A stretch of 64,000 bases of DNA, taken from assembly GCF_001412655.1 (NCBI RefSeq), contig NZ_CP012996.1, positions 4,030,001-4,094,000 of the forward strand, given 5' to 3'. The first letter of the stretch is position 1. Every line of letters begins with the position of its first letter. Source of the DNA: Pedobacter sp. PACM 27299 (GTDB lineage: Bacteria > Bacteroidota > Bacteroidia > Sphingobacteriales > Sphingobacteriaceae). A program made the position numbers and the translations under genes. The notes under the pieces were generated by a model, which made no database searches, had not been told where the DNA came from, and was given only the letters and a program-made list of their open reading frames with translations. Of the stretch, positions 54,498 to 62,730 are shown piece after piece.

Positions 54498-55235
54498 TCA
54501 ATGACCCTTCATCGCATTTGCCGTTTTTTGGTAGTATCGTTTTGCCTTAATTCTAAAAATATCGTAGAATAATGCATATATCAAAATGCTTATCGGTGCA
54601 AAAAAAGACTTAAACCCGAAATGATGAAAAAGGTATGCACCAACAACTGCACCTGTCATAAAAAAAAATATAATGACCAATCGAAGCTTTATCTTAGCGA
54701 TAAGAGCTGGATGATCATGTTTACTTTTATTAAACAACTGTGCTAACTCTATACCAAGATCAGTAAACGTTCCGGTCAGGTGCGTAGTTCTTACCATCGA
54801 ACCAGAAATCATAGATACCAAAGAATTCTGTAAGCCCATTGCAAAAAGCAGACTGCCAGCAAAGATCTCTTTAGCAACTAAAGTTCCATCATATCGATGA
54901 CCATATAACGCAGAAAAAAGAAGGATAATAATTTCAATAAAAATAGCAATGAAATAAGAAAAGCGTTGGTTATGCCCCGTCAATGAAAGAATTAAGCTTG
55001 AAATGAAGGCACCTGCTAAAAAAAGGAACATCCATAAGGCAACAACCTGAGCAGTATGCCAATCTGCAAGGGCAATTTTTTCAGCCAATAAAGCGGCATG
55101 TCCGGTAACATTCGTAGTCAATACTGCAAAGCCCAGAAATCCCTCTGCGTTAACGAATCCTGCGGTTAGTCCCAGTAAAGTTGCTAATTTAAGGTTATGT
55201 TGAGGCGTACGTTTTGCCCCCAGGTGTCTTAACAT
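54498..55235 (-). CDS. YoaK/DUF1275 membrane protein (paralogue)
   Basis: 245 aa, same length as the paralogue at 38031 and similar throughout (GFVNAEGFLGFAVLTTNVTGHAALLAEKIA; MGLQNSLVSMISGSMVRTTHLTGTFTDLG). Monocistronic. The FNR-like box at 55422 is 193 bp upstream of its start and fits better with the divergent operon. Confidence 0.85.
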   Translation of the reverse strand: MLRHLGAKRTPQHNLKLATLLGLTAGFVNAEGFLGFAVLTTNVTGHAALLAEKIALADWHTAQVVALWMFLFLAGAFISSLILSLTGHNQRFSYFIAIFIEIIILLFSALYGHRYDGTLVAKEIFAGSLLFAMGLQNSLVSMISGSMVRTTHLTGTFTDLGIELAQLFNKSKHDHPALIAKIKLRLVIIFFFMTGAVVGAYLFHHFGFKSFFAPISILIYALFYDIFRIKAKRYYQKTANAMKGH

Positions 55236-55421
55236 GGCTGTTATTTATTGCATTTTCAATGACAGCTTTTACTCCTATTACACGTATAGAAAATTATGTT
55301 GTTGGCAAGCTATGTAAAAAATTGCAAATGTCTAGAGCGAGCCAATGTAGGGATAATCCAGTTATTTCATGCAACTATCAAAAAAGAAGGCCATGAAAAA
55401 TGATCCGGTTATTTTATAAAC

Positions 55422-55486
55422 TGATAAGTATCACCCTCATCTATGATTTCTTACTGTAAAACACTCTGATCTAACCAATAGATTTG
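55422..55486 (+). promoter_or_regulatory. FNR-like box with perfect -7 element, promoter of the synthase-pckA-gcvH operon
   Basis: TGATAAGTATCA (55422-55433). TAGATTTG (55479-55486), a perfect TAnnTTTG, ends 58.5 bp from the centre. The start is predicted near 55491, leaving a leader of about 290 nt before the ATG at 55784. Confidence 0.7.
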
Positions 55487-55659
55487 CATGTGATTAAATT
55501 CTATTCTTTTATTGACCCATCTCATGACAATCTTCCTTAAAAGGCAATATCTATTAAAAGATTTATACCTGATGGTTTAAGCTTTCATAGCCCTAACCAT
55601 CATTACAAAATCTAAAGACAGCATAATGAGCATAAATAAAAATAGCTATCAACATCAAA

Positions 55660-55756
55660 GAATCAAACCGGTCTTCAAAAGAAGACCTACCCGATTCACA
55701 AAAGTATTTCTAAAAATCCGGGAACACCCGGACAAGTATCAGTCAAGCAACTGATA
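55660..55756 (+). ncRNA. Structured 5' leader with three tandem hairpins
   Basis: Element 1: GAATC/GATTC outer stem (55660-55664, 55693-55697), a 5x5 internal loop (AAACC/TACCC) and GGTCTTC-AAAA-GAAGACC (55670-55687). Element 2: TCCGGG-AACA-CCCGGA (55717-55732). Element 3: TATCAGT-CAAGCA-ACTGATA (55737-55756). All stems are perfect and lie 28-124 nt before the synthase ATG. No known riboswitch class was recognised; it is a candidate cis-regulatory RNA. Confidence 0.5.
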
Positions 55757-55783
55757 AATAGCAATCCATACAAAATTGAAATA

Positions 55784-57022
55784 ATGAATTTATTAGAAAA
55801 GAACTTATTAAAACCCGGCCCTTTAGGAGAACATGCACATTATGCACATGGGTATTTCGCCTACCCAAAACTGGAAGGTGAGTTAGGGAACCAAATGTTT
55901 TTTAACGGGAAACAGAAACTAGTTTGGAGTTTGAATAATTACCTGGGTTTGGCAAATTGTACCGAAGTAAGGAAAGCGGATGAAGAAGGTGCAAAACAAT
56001 ATGGGCTCGCCTATCCAATGGGTGCAAGAATGATGACAGGTAACACCATACTCCATGAAATGCTGGAAGAAAAACTTTCCTCCTTTGTGAAAAAGGAGGA
56101 AACATTTTTACTTAACTATGGCTATCAGGGTATGTTATCGATCATTGATAGTCTACTTGACCGTCATGATGTCGTGGTTTATGATTCTGAATCACATGCA
56201 TGCATCATAGATGGTTTAAGGTTACATATTGGTAAACGTTTTGTTTACAAGCACAATGACATTCAAGATTTTGAAAAACAACTCATTAGGGCTAAAAAAC
56301 TAACTGATCAGAACAAAGGCGGAATTCTTGTCATTACCGAAGGTGTCTTTGGTATGCGTGGAGATACCGGGAAATTAAAAGAAATCAGCGCCTTTAAAAA
56401 ACAGTATGATTTTACTTTCCTTGTTGATGATGCTCATGGTATTGGTGTAATGGGTGCAACTGGAGCCGGAACCGGTGAAGCTCAGGGTGTTCAGAATGAG
56501 ATTGATCTTTATTTTGCCACTTTTGCGAAATCATTCGCTGCTATTGGCGCTTTTGTTTCTGGAAAAAAAGAAATTATACAGTATTTAAAATACAATATGC
56601 GCTCTCAAATTTATGCCAAAGCGCTACCGATGCCACTGGTATACGGCCTACATCAACGACTTAGTTTGATTAAAGAAAAACCAGAACTCAGAACTCAATT
56701 GTGGGAGATCACTAAACAACTACAAAATGGACTTAAACAAGCAGGACTGGAAATTGGCAATACACAATCTCCTGTAACACCAGTTTACTTAACTGGTTCT
56801 ATTGACCAGGCAACAGCATTGGTGAGGGACCTTAGGGAAACCCACGATATATTTTGTTCGTTAGTAGTCTATCCGGTAGTTCCAAAAGGAATGATCATTC
56901 TAAGGTTAATTCCAACAGCTAATCATACCACAGAAGAGGTTGGGCGGACTGTGGAAGTATTTAAACAAATTAAACTTAATCTAACTGCTGGAAAATACGA
57001 CAATCAACTTCAACTGTCTTAA
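55784..57022 (+). CDS. Alpha-oxoamine synthase-family PLP enzyme
   Basis: 412 aa. WSLNNYLGLAN, GARMMTGNTILHEMLEEKLSSFV, DSESHACIIDGLR, FLVDDAHGIGVMG and PLP-lysine segment FATFAKSFAAIGAFVSG. Related to KBL and serine palmitoyltransferase but with LAYPMGARMMTG in place of the usual GTGCAGSRFLNG, so substrate may differ. It is followed by pckA (20 bp), gcvH and a methyltransferase gene. The frameshifted homologue at 1774-3044 is clearly divergent from it. Confidence 0.85.
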   Translation: MNLLEKNLLKPGPLGEHAHYAHGYFAYPKLEGELGNQMFFNGKQKLVWSLNNYLGLANCTEVRKADEEGAKQYGLAYPMGARMMTGNTILHEMLEEKLSSFVKKEETFLLNYGYQGMLSIIDSLLDRHDVVVYDSESHACIIDGLRLHIGKRFVYKHNDIQDFEKQLIRAKKLTDQNKGGILVITEGVFGMRGDTGKLKEISAFKKQYDFTFLVDDAHGIGVMGATGAGTGEAQGVQNEIDLYFATFAKSFAAIGAFVSGKKEIIQYLKYNMRSQIYAKALPMPLVYGLHQRLSLIKEKPELRTQLWEITKQLQNGLKQAGLEIGNTQSPVTPVYLTGSIDQATALVRDLRETHDIFCSLVVYPVVPKGMIILRLIPTANHTTEEVGRTVEVFKQIKLNLTAGKYDNQLQLS

Positions 57023-57042
57023 TCAGCCACTCCTTTAAAAAA

Positions 57043-58608
57043 ATGAATCATTTTATGAAAACCAGGGAAAAACGTTCATTAACGTATTTAGGCATTAATG
57101 GAGATAGATCCGGCTATTGGAACATTTCTACATTTGATTTAATTATCAACTCAATTCGTGATCATCAATGTGAACTCACATCAGCAGGTGCCTTGGCCTG
57201 CAATACCGGTAAGTTTACCGGACGATCACCAAAAGACAAGTATATCGTAGCAGAGGAGCTGACTGAAAACAACATCTGGTGGGGAGAAGTTAACCATAAG
57301 CTATCTGAGCAATCCTATGAATGTCTTTATAAGAAAGTGACGCTTTATTTATCAAGTCGGGATGTTTATGTTAGAGATGTATTTGCATGTGCAGCTAAAG
57401 ACTACAGACTTAAAATAAGGGTTGTAACAGAACACGCCTGGCAAAGCCTTTTTGCTTACAATCTTTTCTTAAGACCGAATACTTATGAATTATCAGAATT
57501 CAGCGAGGATTGGGTAATATTATCAGCACCTGGCTTTAAGGCAAACCCAAAAGAGAATGACATCCGGTCTGAAAATTTCACGGTGATCAATTTCAAGAAA
57601 AAAGTCATTCTCATAGGTGGAACTGCCTATACTGGGGAGATCAAAAAAGCGGTATTTACAGTGTTAAACTACATTTTACCACAAGAAAGAAATGTATTAC
57701 CCATGCATTGTAGTGCAAACGTTGGTGAACGGGGGGATACCGCTATTTTCTTTGGACTATCCGGGACAGGAAAAACAACACTTTCGGCAGATCCGGACAG
57801 GAAGTTAATTGGCGATGATGAGCATGGATGGGATGCCAATTCTGTTTTTAATTTAGAAGGTGGATGTTATGCAAAGTGTGTCGATTTAAGTCCTGAAAAA
57901 GAACCACAAATCTTTAATGCCATTAAGTTTGGTACTTTATTAGAGAACGTATGCTTTTATCCAAACCATCAAGTCGTAAACTATACGGATACCTCTATTA
58001 CCGAAAATACAAGAGCAGCCTACCCTATTGATTCCATAGAGAATATAGTTGAGCCTAGTGTAGGAAAACCACCTGAAAACATATTTTTTCTGACCGCAGA
58101 TGCTTTTGGTGTGCTACCACCAATTTCAAAGTTGAATGTACGACAGGCCATGTACCATTTCATTTCTGGATATACTTCAAAAGTTGCGGGAACGGAAGTT
58201 GGAATTAAGGAACCTCAGATTACTTTTTCCGCATGTTTCGGAAAGCCTTTTTTACCACTACATCCGGTCAGATACGCTTCAATGTTGGGTGAAAAGCTTA
58301 AAAGTACAGCCATCAAAGTATGGTTGATTAATACAGGCTGGACCGGTGGCAGTTATGGAATCGGAGAACGCATTAAACTGGAATATACCCGGGCTATGGT
58401 TACAGCTGTCTTAAATGGACAGTTAGAGCATGTCGAATTTAAAACACACCAGCTTTTTGACTTGGCAATCCCTATGAGCTGTCCTGGAGTTCCTTCAAAT
58501 CTGTTAAGCCCCGAAAACACCTGGGCTGATAAAAACGAATATCAAATCGCCGCTAAAATCTTAGCTGATGAATTCGCCAAAAACTTTAAAAAATACAAAG
58601 AACAATAA
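57043..58608 (+). CDS. pckA: Phosphoenolpyruvate carboxykinase (ATP)
   Basis: 521 aa. Substrate motifs NTGKFTGRSPKDKYIV and MHCSANVG, kinase-1a P-loop FFGLSGTGKTTLSADP, kinase-2 IGDDEHGWD and GLLPPISKL-type region (FGVLPPISKL). Interconverts oxaloacetate and PEP, cytoplasmic. A second in-frame ATG four codons later is an alternative start. In the FNR-box operon; under fermentation-like conditions it could run in the PEP-carboxylating direction. Confidence 0.93.
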   Translation: MNHFMKTREKRSLTYLGINGDRSGYWNISTFDLIINSIRDHQCELTSAGALACNTGKFTGRSPKDKYIVAEELTENNIWWGEVNHKLSEQSYECLYKKVTLYLSSRDVYVRDVFACAAKDYRLKIRVVTEHAWQSLFAYNLFLRPNTYELSEFSEDWVILSAPGFKANPKENDIRSENFTVINFKKKVILIGGTAYTGEIKKAVFTVLNYILPQERNVLPMHCSANVGERGDTAIFFGLSGTGKTTLSADPDRKLIGDDEHGWDANSVFNLEGGCYAKCVDLSPEKEPQIFNAIKFGTLLENVCFYPNHQVVNYTDTSITENTRAAYPIDSIENIVEPSVGKPPENIFFLTADAFGVLPPISKLNVRQAMYHFISGYTSKVAGTEVGIKEPQITFSACFGKPFLPLHPVRYASMLGEKLKSTAIKVWLINTGWTGGSYGIGERIKLEYTRAMVTAVLNGQLEHVEFKTHQLFDLAIPMSCPGVPSNLLSPENTWADKNEYQIAAKILADEFAKNFKKYKEQ

Positions 58609-58631
58609 ACTTAACTAACAACAAACACCCT

Positions 58632-59030
58632 ATGGAATACCCAAACAATTTGTTTTACACTAAAGACCATGAATGGATTAGTTTTGATGACCAATATGCT
58701 TTAATTGGCATTACCGATTTTGCTCAAAATGAACTTGGTGACATTGTTTATGTAGATATCCCCACTTTAAATTCGACCGTTCACAAAGAAGATATTTTTG
58801 GCACTGTTGAAGCGGTTAAAACAGTATCAGATTTATTTATGCCTGTTACCGGAAAAGTTGTTGCTGTAAACCCGGATGTTGAAAAGAAACCAGAGTTAGT
58901 AAACCTAGACCCATATAGTACCTGGTTGATCAAGATTTTCGTAAGTACAGCCATAGAAAAGGAATCCTTGTTAACAGCTGAAGCCTATAAAAGTCTAATT
59001 GGAGCCAATACCGCATTAAATGCACACTGA
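58632..59030 (+). CDS. gcvH: Glycine cleavage H protein (lipoyl carrier)
   Basis: 132 aa. NLFYTKDHEWI, IGITDFAQNELGDIVYVDIP and the lipoyl-Lys motif FGTVEAVKTVSDLFMPVTGKVV. No gcvT or gcvP is nearby, so this copy is isolated from the cleavage system. Its last codons overlap the ATG of the following methyltransferase gene, which suggests a functional link of the two. Third gene of the operon. Confidence 0.9.
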   Translation: MEYPNNLFYTKDHEWISFDDQYALIGITDFAQNELGDIVYVDIPTLNSTVHKEDIFGTVEAVKTVSDLFMPVTGKVVAVNPDVEKKPELVNLDPYSTWLIKIFVSTAIEKESLLTAEAYKSLIGANTALNAH

Positions 59031-59614
59031 CTCTCTTAATGTAGTGTATTTTGATAAAGACACCAGCTTCGATTTATTTATACCCCAGGCGCATTCAAAA
59101 CCTATCAGAAATGCATTGGACTCCACTGGAAATTGCTAAAAAATCCAGTGAATATCTATCCGGACCAAACTCGAAAGTCCTGGATATTGGAAGTGGCGTC
59201 GGGAAGTTTTGCCTCGTGGCAGGTTTCTTTGAACCGGAAACTTTGTTTTATGGAGTTGAGCAACGTAATGATTTATTTAATTTAGCCGAATCAGTAAAAA
59301 ACACACTGGAGCTACCAAATGTAAAATTCATACACAATAATATAACCGCGTTGGATTTTGACTTATTTGATTCTTTTTATTTTTTCAATTCCTTTTATGA
59401 AAACATCAAGCCAGATCTGGGTATTGATAAAAATATTGAAGCAAATGCCCTATTATATAGCTACTATACAAACTATGTTTATCAGCAGTTAGATCAAAGG
59501 CCATCAGGCACCAGGTTAGTTACCTACCATGGTTCATTAAAACAAATACCCTCCAGCTATAGGCTAATTGACAATACCCACCACTATGCACTAAAAATGT
59601 GGATGAAGGAATGA
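59020..59614 (+). pseudogene. SAM-dependent methyltransferase with 5' frameshift (paralogue of 53541-54161)
   Basis: The ATG at 59020 overlaps gcvH and opens MHTDSLNVVYFDKDTSFDLFIP, which aligns with the paralogue (NYYVDDSVFDSFFPE). After the C4 run at 59083-59086 the family sequence continues in another frame: RRIQNLSEMHWTPLEIAKK, SKVLDIGSGVGKFCLVAGFF, GTRLVTYHG. Removing one C restores a protein of about 197 aa. Without it, translation could start at TTG 59051 and lack 20 residues. Confidence 0.75.
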
Positions 59615-59801
59615 AAATCCAAGCGGATTAGGACATTAGAAAAGATAGATCCGACTTGGCTTTCATACCAACACAAGAGACTTTCACCTATCCCTGTCAC
59701 AGGTAAGGTGTTCTACTGATCAAAGAAAAATTGTTAAAAAGATCATTATCATTTTTACAATTTGATGGAAATGCTATTTCATTACTTAAAGTATGGAATA
59801 T

Positions 59802-60035
59802 CTAAATAATGTCAATCACAAACTTAATATATAAGATAAATATAGCGGTTACTGCCACCAGCAACAGCAATGGTGTAGCCCAAATGCCGACCTTAAAGAA
59901 ATCAAGACCTCCCAATTTTTCGCCTTGCGCTAGTAATTACCAACATCGTAGCGAGAGAGCCTGAAATTTTTAAATTTGGACCAATATTACACCCTATAAG
60001 TGCAGCATATTGGATGAGACTGAGCGAGTGCAGAT
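59802..60035 (-). pseudogene. ArsB/Na+-H+-antiporter-like C-terminal remnant
   Basis: One frame reads ALIGCNIGPNLKISGSLATMLVI; the next reads GEKLGGLDFFKVGIWATPLLLLVAVTAIFILY to a stop at 59802. Together these are the last two transmembrane segments of an ArsB-like permease (NxGPxxxxxGSLAT motif). The 5' three quarters are missing and a frameshift separates the two parts. Confidence 0.65.
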
Positions 60036-60527
60036 ACTACATCTTTTTATCCGAATAAGCCCCAGAAGCACTAGAACGAACAAATCGTTTTAGATAATCA
60101 GTCGGCAGCAGCCTTCTGACTTTTTGATAAGCCCCCGCTCCTAAACAATTCCATAGCAAGACAAGGCTTTTCAGAAAAAAAACCTCGTGAGCGTAGCAAG
60201 CAGGGAAGATTTTTTCCAGAAAACCCGAAGGGTTTAGCCTTGTCGGTTAGGGAATTGTTGAGAAATTTGCCTACAAAAAGCAGGAAGAAATTTTAATCAC
60301 CAATTGGTAAAAAAAACTATTGTTCAACACTATTGATTTCTAAGATGATCACTCAGAACAATCAGAAACATAAAATTCAGGTTCTTTAAATTCCAAACGA
60401 TACAAGAACTGATATCTCATTATTCATCATGTCATAAAACTTATGGAATTTATCCCACATGGGATTTCTTGCCATTCTAAAAAACCATTATTGTGATGAA
60501 TCTAAGATTAGATATAGACCTCAGCCC
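60036..60527. other. Gene-free stretch with long hairpin and operator-like repeat
   Basis: Between the ArsB-like remnant and the HTH gene lie the 115-nt imperfect hairpin at 60145-60259 and the inverted repeat ATCCC-ACAT-GGGAT at 60452-60465. No coding relic was recognised in the rest. Confidence 0.45.
60145..60259. repeat. 115-nt imperfect inverted repeat / structured element
   Basis: AACAATTCC (60145-60153) pairs with GGAATTGTT (60251-60259); GACAAGGCT (60160-60168) pairs with AGCCTTGTC (60236-60244); inside, TTTTC-AGAAAAAA pairs with TTTTTTCC-AGAAAA. The resulting long stem has a GC-richer apical loop. It could be a small RNA, a MITE-like repeat or an end structure of a mobile element; no second copy was seen in the window. 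Confidence 0.45.
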
Positions 60528-60875
60528 ATGGAACCATTTAGTTTTGACAAACTCCCGGAAGTCGTTCGTCAGTTATTTGAGAAAATTGAACGAATGGAAG
60601 AACTGCTGCATGAATTACAACCCAAAGAACAGCAAGAAAACCAACTGCTCAGCATCACTGAGGCCGCAGAATTCTTAAAAGTATCTGTACCAGCCTTATA
60701 CACCAAAGTTAGCCGGCAGGAAATCCCTGTCAGTAAACCGGGAAAAAGACTCTATTTCAATAAAACTGAACTAAAAAAATGGATCCTGGCCTCAAGAAGA
60801 AAAACTATTTTAGAGCTTAGAACTGAAGCTGCGGAACGCATCAAAATTCGTGACAAGCACAAAAACTTCATTTAA
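60528..60875 (+). CDS. Excisionase-like helix-turn-helix protein (HTH_17)
   Basis: 115 aa from the ATG at 60528 (MEPFSFDKLPEVVRQLFEKIER); a frame from 60459 would include the operator-like repeat. MerR/excisionase-type motif LLSITEAAEFLKVSVPALYTKV, then KPGKRLYFNKTELKKWI. Such genes are typical accessory regulators of Bacteroidota mobile elements. No integrase is visible in the window. Confidence 0.8.
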   Translation: MEPFSFDKLPEVVRQLFEKIERMEELLHELQPKEQQENQLLSITEAAEFLKVSVPALYTKVSRQEIPVSKPGKRLYFNKTELKKWILASRRKTILELRTEAAERIKIRDKHKNFI

Positions 60876-61063
60876 CATTTCAAGAACAATCCTGCTACCT
60901 ATAATGTTAAACACTAAATCAATGCCCTGATCAATTGGGATAATTGTTAGGGTAGATAATCGATTAATCCTAATTTGATTTTATAAGCTCTCTAGTTAAA
61001 AAGAAAAATAATCGACACTAATTACTAATATTTTTAGCATACTTGTAATCTAATTCTTTAATC

Positions 61064-61420
61064 ATGGCAGCAAGAGCTTTAGCATATACAATCGATCTTT
61101 TACAGTATAAAATCATCACTTACATTCGCCTTAATTCAGCATTAAACTCCAACATTACCTACAAAACCAGATTTGTAGATGTCACTGAACATGCGATAAA
61201 TTTCAATTTTTATGAATTCAATGAAGCCTATCAAGAGAAATTCATAGAACCTGATTTTGAAGCTTATAGTGCAAAATTCATTGAATTTATCAAACCTGTT
61301 TTCCAGGATTTCATCAAAGAAATTCACTATGGTGGCTATACATTCCGGGTCAGTATTAAATTTAATGCGGAAAGGTTTGAAAAAGTATTTTCTGTACTCA
61401 GCCCGGGCAATCCCCAGTAG
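61064..61420 (+). CDS. Hypothetical protein, 118 aa
   Basis: Not recognised. Soluble, aromatic-rich (INFNFYEFNEAYQEKFIEPDFEAYSAKFIEFIKPVFQDFIKEIHYGG-type region, quoted only in part), without signal peptide. It stands alone between the HTH gene and a convergent small gene. Confidence 0.5.
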   Translation: MAARALAYTIDLLQYKIITYIRLNSALNSNITYKTRFVDVTEHAINFNFYEFNEAYQEKFIEPDFEAYSAKFIEFIKPVFQDFIKEIHYGGYTFRVSIKFNAERFEKVFSVLSPGNPQ

Positions 61421-61440
61421 ACTAATTAAAGTCCAGTAAA

Positions 61441-61671
61441 TTACAACCGGTAGCGGAGTTTGATGTTTCTACCTATGGCTTTAAGCAGTCCAGGGTTATC
61501 GTTTACAGTTGCATCAACAGCATCCCAATCCCCTTTTGAATTACAAACCAGCTGATACTCCTTATCATTCAGGTTAATCTGAATTTCAGTAGTTAGTTTT
61601 GTAATTCCTTTAGTTAAGATAAGGTAGGTATAGTCCTTCTCATCAAAGTTGATCCGCATAGGTAAATTCAT
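61441..61671 (-). CDS. Hypothetical protein, 76 aa
   Basis: Not recognised. From the ATG at 61671 (MNLPMRINFDEKDYTYLIL); alternating strand pattern (TEIQINLNDKEYQLVCNSKGDW) suggests a small beta protein. Convergent with the preceding gene, 20 bp apart. Confidence 0.5.
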   Translation of the reverse strand: MNLPMRINFDEKDYTYLILTKGITKLTTEIQINLNDKEYQLVCNSKGDWDAVDATVNDNPGLLKAIGRNIKLRYRL

Positions 61672-61797
61672 GCCGTAAATATAGCTTCGCAAATTTACTT
61701 TTCTTGTGCCCCGGCGTTCAAACCCTATAAATAGCTATTAATGGGCCATTTCAGGCGCCAGACTACTGGTAAATCTTCATTAAATTAGTCAATACCA

Positions 61798-62202
61798 CTA
61801 TTTAAAATTCCTGCCACCGTGAAAAGCATCTTTTGGAGCTTGCTCAGCCCTTTTAGATCTTTTATCCCCAGAAGAATAAGGCGCAGATTTCTCATCTCCT
61901 CTAGCTAAAGTCAACACTGGCAAATCCTCCGCCTCACGTTACACAAGTTTGCCCAGCATCTTGGTAAAATCAAAACACTTACTGACGATCACATGGGCTA
62001 CCTGCCCTTCGCGCTGTAACCGTCCTTACACCATCAGCAGGGCAGCTTCAAATGGCTGCTCACCAGTCATCACCTCTCCCTTAGGCACTGTCCAGCTGCC
62101 TTTATCTTTATTTCGGAAAAACGGACCGCCCGGATGAACCAATAAGACCTTCAACTTTCCTGCAAACCTATACAACAGTATACCAGCACTTTTTTTAGCC
62201 AT
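61798..62202 (-). pseudogene. Chimeric remnant: NUDIX 5' end joined to DnaE2 3' end
   Basis: From 62202: MAKKSAGILLYRFAGKLKVL, then GPFFRNKDKGSWTVPKGEV and EQPFEAA, a NUDIX start that breaks off inside the Nudix box. It runs on in frame into LLMV-stop-GRLQREGQVAHVIVSKCFDF, then TKMLGKLV-stop and SAPYSSGDKRSKRAEQAP...GGRNFK, the C-terminus of error-prone polymerase DnaE2. At least two in-frame stops make it inert. Confidence 0.78.
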
Positions 62203-62274
62203 AAAATAAACAATAAAACCCGGATCGCTCCAGGTAAATATCATTCAGAAGCATTGACATAAAAATAAACCATC

Positions 62275-62730
62275 CTATCTGATTAATCGCTGATGGTAAG
62301 TTTCAATTTCTTTAAGTGCCTCCAGGATCCCAGTACGCTGCCTTTGCAATAATTCAATATGGTCCGCATGTGACTGATAATCCTCCAATGCCTGGTCATA
62401 CTTTTCAATCGCCGCTTTCTCTCCAGTCTCAATCGCGCTTAAAATCGCCACATCTTCTTTACTGCTCAATGCCTGTTTAATATCAATCCAGGTACGGTGT
62501 AATGCACCCAAAATACCACCCGATTCATTTTCAGAATCACCTCCGTGCAAAGCGATATGATCTTTCAGCTCCATAGCATACCCAGCACGCTGAGCAGAGT
62601 ATTTTAAAAACAACCCCTGTAGCTCAATGCTATCTGTAGCCTCACTTGCAGATTCATAACCTTCTTTTCCGTCGTTCACAATATTAACCAATCCTTTCAG
62701 GTCGTTAATAATTTCGTTATTTGTTTCCAT
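62275..62730 (-). CDS. PA2169/DUF2383 four-helix-bundle stress protein
   Basis: 151 aa from the ATG at 62730 (METNNEIINDLKGLVNIVNDGKEGYESAS). Ferritin-like four-helix pattern with LFLKYSAQRAGYAMELKDHI, GILGALHRTWIDIKQAL and EKAAIEKYDQALED. Function unknown; often next to DUF892 proteins as here. Confidence 0.82.
   Translation of the reverse strand: METNNEIINDLKGLVNIVNDGKEGYESASEATDSIELQGLFLKYSAQRAGYAMELKDHIALHGGDSENESGGILGALHRTWIDIKQALSSKEDVAILSAIETGEKAAIEKYDQALEDYQSHADHIELLQRQRTGILEALKEIETYHQRLIR

Noticed and set aside
55214..55396. 60-codon plus-strand frame in the promoter region at 55.3 kb
   Set aside because: It overlaps the start of the YoaK gene, has no family features and ends before the box; treated as chance.
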